From Lewinellaceae bacterium (GTDB taxonomy: Bacteria; Bacteroidota; Bacteroidia; Chitinophagales; Saprospiraceae): 64,000 nucleotides of DNA. The DNA lies in contig JADJRC010000001.1 in the NCBI GenBank assembly GCA_016712415.1, positions 1-64,000 of the forward strand, in the 5' to 3' direction. How positions within the stretch are numbered: position 1 is the first letter of the stretch; the number at the start of each line of letters is the position of its first letter. Position numbers and translations under genes: made by a program. This document shows positions 61,352 through 64,000 of the stretch, piece after piece. The notes beneath the pieces were generated by a model that saw only the letters and a program-made list of their open reading frames with translations, made no database searches and had not been told where the DNA came from.

Positions 61352-64000
61352 ATGAAACATTTTCCACTAAGGCGAAAATTTGCTGTCATGTCCAGATCCG
61401 GCCATTATGCCATAGGCAACCCCTGCAGTGTGCTTTTCATTTTTTTTCTATCCCTGTTAAACACAGGCCTTTCGGGGCAAGAAGTCCAATGCCCTGATAT
61501 GACTAATTTTCAAGAGTTTCCGTCACCGGAATTGCCCAACTGTGGACAAGTCCCAATCACACGGGTCATAGGGAAGTACTTCCGGATTCCCCACAGCGTC
61601 ATCTGCTTTTCCGAATATGACCAGATATTACAGGAATCAATATTCTTGTAACGGGCACATTTACTGTCGATCAAGACATCGTTTTCACCAACTGCACCGT
61701 TTTTTTCAGTGAAAACGCTGAAATGGTTACTCAGGGCACCGTTGATCTTGTTGGGATCAGTTCCCGTTTTATCCACTGTGAGGAAAAGGCATGGAAACGT
61801 ATTCAGGTTAATGTCAATGGCGCCTTGAGGTTTGATGATTGCGTTGTAGCCGGAGCGCTGGATGGCCTGGATTTCAGGCGAGGCTACCGGACCCAAAATT
61901 CATTTTTGCAAAATAACCGGTTTTTCAGGAACCGGTATAGTATCAATTGCGTACCGTCTTCTACAAAACTGAGTTTTGTCACATTCATAGGTAACACCTT
62001 TTGCGGTATCGACCCTGTACCAGGCCTGGGGACCAAGCCTATATCTGGAGTCCACCTTGTGACTTGCAATGCTGTCATCGGAACGCCGGTGGTTTTCGCC
62101 AATGATGATCCCATCGGGTACGATGGCTTTGTAAATACCTTTCGCAATTTCCACTTTGGCATTGAGTCGTATAATTGTACCCTTTACCTGACAAATTGCC
62201 GATTCGAACAAATGAGGCCTGAAGCCACCAGTTCGGGTCAGATAACAGGATGTGGGGTCAATGCGATAGCGGGCAGCCTGACGGTCTCTGCGCTTCCAGT
62301 ATATTTCAAGGTGTTTGGCCATTGTGAGTTTTACTCTTGCGCGGCTGCAGGTATTCGTGCAACCAATTGCCGGTTAAATGTCAGTCGGGCTCGATTCTCC
62401 GGAGAACAGATTTTTGGAATTTCATCAAAATCTACAGGATTCAAGGCACAAAATATCGAATGGAACAACTTCGACGTTGGCGGTTATCCGATTTGTCAGG
62501 CAGGCGTTTTCCTGGAGCGCCCAAACGGTTCGGGTGAAAAATATTCAACCACAATACACCACAACCGGCTTAATCTGTACAGTACGCAAGGCAATGTGTC
62601 CGGCATCGACATAAGATGTCCAAATGCAAGTACAGATTTCATGTCGGTCAATGACAACTATCTTGAACTATATGGACAAACCTTTGTTATGGAATTATCA
62701 TTTTTGGCGGCCGCGCAAGTAATACCCAAATAATAAAGGATACGATTAACCATATAAATCAAAGCGGCAAATCCTTTGGCATTTTCTGGCAAACTTCGAA
62801 GGTGTGGGACATTTATTACAAGACAATAATTCTTTTGGGAGGGCGCAATGCAACTACCACCTTGAAAAGAGTCGCAACGTAAGATATTGCAGTAATGCCA
62901 GTGACCGAGCCTCAATGGTTTTCACTTTTTGGCGACAATGATAACAATGCTTTCTGGTCATTAAACAACATTGGAGGGCACACTGAAGGCTTGTATGTAG
63001 CAGACATCTCGAACTCAGACCCAATGGCCCCGCCACCTCTTCCGGAGAATATCCGCGCAAATTCGGAAGGACAACCTTTGGGGAAACGGATGAAAGTGTA
63101 TACATCGGGGATGCGGCCAAATGCGACGCGGACCCATCAAATTCTATGTTTTTAATTGAACAGCAAACAGCGGGGCTTTTTCCAACAAAAGTATCGCCAG
63201 CATCCGGATGGTTTGTACTTGGTGAAGGGGACCCAGAAATATGCGGTTTGTACGCAAATAAATTGATCTCAAGATTTGAACAACGCCTTGCCCTCGATGA
63301 TTTCCTCGGGTTTGCTCTCCGATGCAGAAGAATGGGAAGCAACACGTCTGTTGATTGAAACCATAATTCGATATCCAGATGTGCTGGTATCAGAGCCGGA
63401 ACTTCAACCTTTTTACAACGAACACCTCAATACCAGCGCAGGGCAGTTTGCACAAATCAATCTTTTGCTCGAAAACAACAACTACGCACCAGGAGCACAA
63501 TGGGCCGATCTCGGAAATATGGAGAACCAGGCAAGGTCTATCAAATATGAAATCGACTCATTGAACGCCTTTGCTGTTGCTCCAATCTTTTCTCAATGGT
63601 ATAATAATCCAGGAAACCCGCTTTTGCCCCCACACTTGATGCATGGTTCGCTGTAACTGAGAACCTGAGTGCAATTGATAATGATTTACAAACTGCTTAT
63701 TCCGGGCCTTGACCCAGGCACTTCAGGATTTGGAGTCGGTCTCCGTCAGTCTGCCGTATGAACAAGCATATAAAACACTGAAGTCGTACGAAATAAAAAT
63801 TGCACAGGGATTGGACATGGCTACTGCGGGATATGCCAATATTGTTGCTTTATCCGGAAAAGATGAGGCTATTTATGGCGGTGCTGTACGTCAGGCTCGG
63901 CACTATCTGGCTGAGTGCGACCGATATGAACAAATCGCTCCAGACGAAAGCATTGAAGCGCTACGCGAGGAAAAATCTTCTTACCCTAATGCAGCATCGG
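61352..64000 (+). pseudogene. Secreted right-handed beta-helix-type protein, multiply frameshifted, runs off the window
   Basis: Starts MKHFPLRRKFAVMSRSGHYA at ATG 61352 with a late signal segment (SVLFIFFLSLLNTGLSGQEV). A break follows near 61615, and 61723-62733 is open with short repeated strands typical of parallel beta-helix proteins: FDDCVVAGALDGLDFRRGYR, NSFLQNNRFFRNRYSINCV, NFHFGIESYNCTLYLTNCRF, GIRATNCRLNVSRARFSGEQ. Further pieces in shifted frames (SRNVRYCSNASDRASMVFTF, DNDNNAFWSLNNIGGHTEGL, TSSGEYPRKFGRTTFGETDE, LPSMISSGLLSDAEEWEATR, EDLESVSVSLPYEQAYKTLK) carry the sense to the edge at 64000. Large exported proteins of this shape in Bacteroidota usually end in a type IX tail, which would lie outside. 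Confidence 0.65.

Noticed and set aside
1..64000. tRNA, rRNA or other structural RNA genes
   Set aside because: I saw no tRNA-like cloverleaf ends, TTCGAATC-type T-loops in context, or rRNA sequence anywhere in the window.

Overview
The window looks like a chromosome fragment of a Bacteroidota bacterium, most likely of the Saprospiria type. Reasons: a Por-type (type IX) secretion tail on a secreted fibronectin-III protein, DUF2911, DUF1801 and DUF2071 proteins, a histidine kinase with the typical 'LGELTAGIAHEIQNPLNFVNNF'-like dimerisation helix, absence of clear Shine-Dalgarno sequences, and long intergenic blocks of 'CGCTGATT' and 'GGTTGCGGGTTAC' repeats. The species assignment is inference. 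The central part is GC-rich by eye; both ends (about 1-5600 and 58000-64000) are AT-rich.

Layout. 1-3861: a graveyard of Rhs/YD-repeat toxin modules (toxin tail, immunity-like gene, Rhs-core fragment, second toxin tail with a metzincin-like motif, lipoprotein immunity candidate, second Rhs-core fragment). 3862-5629: left end of an IS256-family element, an internally deleted arsR, an AHSA1 protein, a 32-residue membrane peptide and a DUF1801 protein. 6119-24199 and 32521-57968: fourteen paralogous, duplicated MacB/FtsX-type permeases of about 790-830 residues, all on the + strand, with no ABC ATPase gene anywhere in the window. Between and beside them lie small secreted proteins (DinB-like, outer-membrane barrel, DUF2911, DUF6265-like, SnoaL-like), a GNAT acetyltransferase, a sarcosine-oxidase-type flavoenzyme and a four-gene minus-strand operon (DoxX-like, DUF2071, membrane methyltransferase, membrane protein). 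25596-31891 is a minus-strand signalling block with two class III nucleotide cyclases, a response regulator, a histidine kinase and a sulfatase. 58183-64000 holds a T9SS-exported protein, a family protein of unknown role and a beta-helix secreted protein running off the edge, all frameshifted.

How it may work. Seven of the transcription units that carry permeases start with the same compound control region: two 16-bp dyads (consensus yGTCCr-N4-CGnaCA) placed 20 bp apart (21 in one case), then about 55 bp (45 in one case), then a sigma-54-like -24/-12 element. This predicts one NtrC-type activator plus sigma-54 switching the whole permease array on together; neither protein is encoded here. 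The permeases resemble the 'acidobacterial duplicated orphan permease' concept (TIGR03434): two FtsX halves, no neighbouring ATPase. Both halves keep the R-x-[KR]-E-[IV]-G-[IV]-R-K coupling motif, so an ATPase acting in trans is the simplest inference.

Many genes are interrupted by one- or two-base indels, often in homopolymers, in otherwise well-conserved frames. This may reflect residual assembly error rather than true decay, and it limits how far 'pseudogene' can be taken for the permeases. In the Rhs region and the last 5 kb the damage is denser and may be real.
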